DNA of 34,067 nt from Nitrosopumilaceae archaeon. Its GTDB lineage: Archaea > Thermoproteota > Nitrososphaeria > Nitrososphaerales > Nitrosopumilaceae. Below, piece by piece: positions 32,096 to 34,067 of this stretch (position 1 is the stretch's first letter; the number at the start of each line of letters is the position of its first letter). The notes beneath the pieces were generated by a model. That model was given only the letters and a program-made list of their open reading frames with translations, was not told the DNA's origin and ran no database searches. Location: the NCBI GenBank assembly GCA_030041535.1, contig JASHNR010000013.1, positions 1 through 34,067 on the forward strand, written 5' to 3'. The translations under genes were made by a program, and so were the position numbers.

Positions 32096-32284
32096 TTGAA
32101 ATGGACTAAAATTAAGGAAGGTGACGGAATATTACAACTTAAAGAATCAGCGTTACAAGAAATGGTCGAGGATCACATCTATTCTTTAAGGATCCTTACC
32201 AAACTTGGCAACGCTAGAAGGAACCAACCTGTAAATCTTATCCCAATTAAGCACCCTATCGTTCATGCTAAAGAACAATTGTAA
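32096..32284 (+). CDS. Weak small ORF in an ORF-poor patch
   Basis: A 62-residue frame starting with TTG, about 22 bases after an AATTATTAATAT box. The product is charged and partly helical (SALQEMVEDHIYSLRILTKL), with no recognised motif. Support is the box position and a plausible N-terminal half; the C-terminal half (NQPVNLIPIKHPIVHAKEQL) looks less protein-like. It could be real, a remnant, or chance. Confidence 0.3.
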   Translation: MKWTKIKEGDGILQLKESALQEMVEDHIYSLRILTKLGNARRNQPVNLIPIKHPIVHAKEQL

Positions 32285-32310
32285 ACTAGCCACAACCCCA
32301 CTATACGAAT

Positions 32311-32571
32311 TTGGAGATACTCTATGCATATTTGTTGGATAAAGGGTTGATTAATGGTGAAAAGCGTCATACAGATAGTGGTTGTGCTGTTGTCTTTACC
32401 TCTGATATTACAACAAGAGGAATGGATATTGTTGAATTGATTGTTAATAACTCAATTAATGAATTAGAACCACAGATAAGTGAAGAAATCAAAAAAGAGA
32501 ATATCACACCTGAAAGATTTGAGAAACTTAATGACATATGTCAAAAATATGCTCCCATATTGATGTCGTGA
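32311..32571 (+). CDS. Small protein, possible 5'-truncated remnant of a thaumarchaeal wHTH-like family
   Basis: The 86-residue frame is coherent: YAYLLDKGLING, TSDITTRGMDIVELIVNNSI, then a charged C-terminal helix. It resembles the C-terminal part of small thaumarchaeal winged-helix-like proteins, in which a helix-turn-helix would precede this region; that is my recollection, not a search. The start is TTG, with no TATA box at the expected distance and nothing like a helix-turn-helix upstream in frame. A 5'-truncated gene is therefore plausible. The last residues before the stop are QKYAPILMS. Confidence 0.45.
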   Translation: MEILYAYLLDKGLINGEKRHTDSGCAVVFTSDITTRGMDIVELIVNNSINELEPQISEEIKKENITPERFEKLNDICQKYAPILMS

Positions 32572-32700
32572 TTAAGGTATCAGGAACAATATTCTCAAAC
32601 CTGAGATAAAGTCTAATCCATAAAGTTAGAAGATTAAAAGTGGTTTTACAGTATAATGCCAGATTCATTCCATAAAATATATTTGGATATTTTTTATAGA

Positions 32701-33675
32701 TTACCAAAAATCTGCTTTTTTCAGATAAGCTTCCTGAATGAGCTCTCTTTCCATCATGAATCTGTCCGTGTCTACTGACTTTATTCTAGTGGCAACTTCT
32801 TTAGCTAACTGATATTCCTTTTGCCACTCCTCTATGAGTTTCTCCTCAAATTTTGGATACCTGCGTTCCATATTCAGGATCTTGTTCAGATTGAATTTGA
32901 AATCCACTCCGTGCTCTTCTAGTAATTTGATGGTTGCCTCGCTTGACATGTCAGATTCCATCAGCTCCCTTGGGTAGGTACCTAGCAGGTTTCCAATCTT
33001 TGCCATCTTTTGGGATATGTAATTGAGTTCTCGTAACATTCCAAACTCCTTGTCATTGAAGCCATTGGAACACATGAGGTCAAGGTCCATCTGTATCATA
33101 ACCTGAATACCGTGCGGCACATACGCCTCGTTCTCAATTATGTTGACTGCATTGCTATACTCATTTACAAAGCTGCTGTATCTCAGCGCATTCAGAAGCT
33201 GCATGATGTCAAATTCTAGAGCAACCTTGTACTTTTTGTAATGTGGATAATTCTTTACCACTCCCAATAATGCATTGTCCCAAATGTCCTTTGTTATGTC
33301 CAGATATCCAGATTCTTCCTTACTGAGTTTGGATTTGTCTATCTGTTCTGAGTTAAATGGAATTTTTATCAATTCATTGAAGAGCTTTGTGTTACGCATC
33401 TGCTCATTGTCGACCAAATCATCCAATAGCACTTCCCACAAGGCAAACTCTGTCTTTACCACTGCTAATGAACCCAGATATTTGTGCTCTACTGTTGATA
33501 GCCCAAGGTTCTCAAGCCCCAGAAGAAGCCAGTCAAACATGCTGCTGTCTCTACGGCCTATTTTGCTATACATCTCCACGACGGGCAACATATCCTTGAG
33601 CAACTCCTCATGTTTTGCTACAACTTCTGGCCTCAAAATAGTAGCTGGAAACTTATCCCGAGGGTACCTGTTCAT
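32701..33675 (-). CDS. Candidate class I terpene synthase-like protein
   Basis: A 324-residue, almost all-helical protein. It contains an aspartate-rich motif Asp85-Asp86-x-x-Asp89 (LLDDLVDNE) and, 144 residues later, Asn229-x-x-x-Thr233-x-x-x-Glu237 (IGNLLGTYPRE), which matches the NSE/DTE metal-binding motif of class I terpene synthases. Spacing and length fit bacterial sesqui- and diterpene cyclases. I cannot find the usual pyrophosphate-sensor arginine about 46 residues before the NSE motif, nor a clear C-terminal Arg-Tyr at the usual place (an RRY occurs at 271-273, earlier than usual). So the fold assignment is an inference from two motifs. The ATG is preceded at 10 bases by GAGGTC, a good ribosome-binding site, unlike the leaderless genes nearby. 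No prenyl-diphosphate synthase is adjacent. Confidence 0.5.
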   Translation of the reverse strand: MNRYPRDKFPATILRPEVVAKHEELLKDMLPVVEMYSKIGRRDSSMFDWLLLGLENLGLSTVEHKYLGSLAVVKTEFALWEVLLDDLVDNEQMRNTKLFNELIKIPFNSEQIDKSKLSKEESGYLDITKDIWDNALLGVVKNYPHYKKYKVALEFDIMQLLNALRYSSFVNEYSNAVNIIENEAYVPHGIQVMIQMDLDLMCSNGFNDKEFGMLRELNYISQKMAKIGNLLGTYPRELMESDMSSEATIKLLEEHGVDFKFNLNKILNMERRYPKFEEKLIEEWQKEYQLAKEVATRIKSVDTDRFMMERELIQEAYLKKADFW

Positions 33676-33681
33676 TTAAAA

Positions 33682-33687
33682 GACCTC
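33682..33687 (-). promoter_or_regulatory. Ribosome-binding site of the terpene synthase-like gene
   Basis: Minus-strand GAGGTC, six bases of good match to the 3' end of 16S rRNA, about ten bases before the ATG at 33675. A TATA-like CTTATATTAAAG (33734-33745) further up implies a leader of about 37 bases, so this gene is translated by a Shine-Dalgarno route. Confidence 0.55.
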
Positions 33688-33733
33688 AAAAGAAATTGGT
33701 TGCAAATATGACAAAAATACAGCACCATTTCTT

Positions 33734-33745
33734 TAATATAAGATT
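33734..33745 (-). promoter_or_regulatory. TATA-like box for the terpene synthase-like gene
   Basis: Minus-strand CTTATATTAAAG, about 65 bases before the ATG, giving a leader with room for the Shine-Dalgarno site at 33682-33687. Confidence 0.45.
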
Positions 33746-33818
33746 GATCTTGGTAATCATGGTATACATGTAATTCATGGCTACATATAATGCTTGAATA
33801 CAGGTTTAATCTTATTTG

Positions 33819-33968
33819 ATGGGAAAGATCCTAGGCGCAAGCAAGGTCACCGTGAGATACCAAGTAACCATCCCAGAAGAGGTACGAAAACAGATGAAAA
33901 TCGAGGTAGGACAGACAATAGTATTTACAGAAGAGGGCGGAAAAGTAGTTCTCAAATCTGATTTGTAG
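33819..33968 (+). CDS. AbrB/SpoVT-type DNA-binding protein
   Basis: A 49-residue swapped-hairpin AbrB/MazE-like domain: KVTVRYQVTIPEEVRKQMKI, then VGQTIVFTEEGGKVVLKS, the usual size and order for the family. Such proteins are dimeric DNA-binding regulators or antitoxins. No toxin gene is visible in the remaining 99 bases of the window, so a partner downstream cannot be excluded. An ACATATAATG box lies about 30 bases before the ATG. Confidence 0.85.
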   Translation: MGKILGASKVTVRYQVTIPEEVRKQMKIEVGQTIVFTEEGGKVVLKSDL

Positions 33969-34067
33969 CTCCCAAGTTTTTTAGTTTGGCCTTATCTTGT
34001 ATTATTTTATTAATTGTCCACAACTCAGAAAGTGCAACGTAATCTAAGAACAGTATGACTTGGAAAA
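33969..34067. other. End of window, no gene seen
   Basis: 99 bases after the AbrB-like stop contain T-rich and AT-rich sequence that may hold a terminator and a promoter for a gene outside the window. No ORF is supported. Confidence 0.4.

Noticed and set aside
1-34067. CRISPR array, insertion sequence, integrase or rRNA genes
   Set aside because: No regular repeat-spacer array, no transposase or integrase motifs, and no rRNA sequence were seen on either strand.

Overview
The window is a stretch of archaeal chromosome that fits an ammonia-oxidising thaumarchaeon (Nitrososphaerota, most like Nitrosopumilales or Nitrosotaleales). The evidence is an information-processing block with ribosomal protein S8e, SRP19, Gar1 and TFB, an intron-bearing tRNA-Leu, a fused AhbA-AhbB siroheme decarboxylase, an archaeal-type phosphoglycerate kinase, and many small lineage-specific proteins. 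The DNA is AT-rich. Many genes have a TATA-like box about 23-31 bases before the start codon, which implies leaderless or very short-leader mRNAs. The genus is an inference.

Layout. 1-2436: a partial unknown gene, then rps8e, srp19, gar1 and tfb. 2652-3440: sufC alone. 3487-4805 (minus): a two-domain CbiX-like chelatase followed by a small gene whose 3' end is broken by two single-base frameshifts. 5213-8566: a small ORF, tRNA-Leu(CAA), a class III aminotransferase, an acyl-CoA dehydrogenase and a 40-residue zinc-finger protein missed by a 60-residue ORF cutoff. 8765-9705: an HD-domain hydrolase and a small unknown gene. 9702-13721: hemB, hemA and precorrin-2 dehydrogenase on the minus strand, divergent from ahbA-ahbB. 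13753-16978 (minus): two small regulators and a tightly overlapping operon of a chlorite-dismutase-family heme protein, a DUF1802 protein and an aldo/keto reductase. 17061-21482: small membrane proteins, an OB-fold protein, a PAC2 protein, a coiled-coil protein with a histone-H1-like basic tail, and a PAP2-like membrane protein. 21590-22798: pgk. 22791-27962 (minus): the suf operon sufB-sufD-Rieske-sufS-sufU plus a zinc-ribbon protein. 28183-31923 (minus): hemL-hemC-SUMT-hemD. 31924-32700: an ORF-poor patch with two weak small ORFs. 32701-33675 (minus): a protein with both metal-binding motifs of class I terpene synthases. 33819-33968: an AbrB-like protein.

How it works together. The two heme clusters encode the path glutamyl-tRNA -> GSA -> ALA -> porphobilinogen -> hydroxymethylbilane -> uroporphyrinogen III -> precorrin-2 -> sirohydrochlorin, followed by decarboxylation of siroheme to didecarboxysiroheme by AhbAB. 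CbiX is a candidate for metal insertion. The radical-SAM enzymes AhbC and AhbD, needed to finish heme, are not in the window. The suf genes supply Fe-S clusters, including those these radical-SAM enzymes would need.

Most worth a second look: hemA has lost its expected ATG and seems to start at CTG; the gene at 3487-3922 is restored by adding one G at each of two sites; nested palindromes sit over the cbiX promoter; the Cld-family protein lacks the chlorite dismutase distal arginine; and 32701-33675 is a candidate archaeal terpene synthase.
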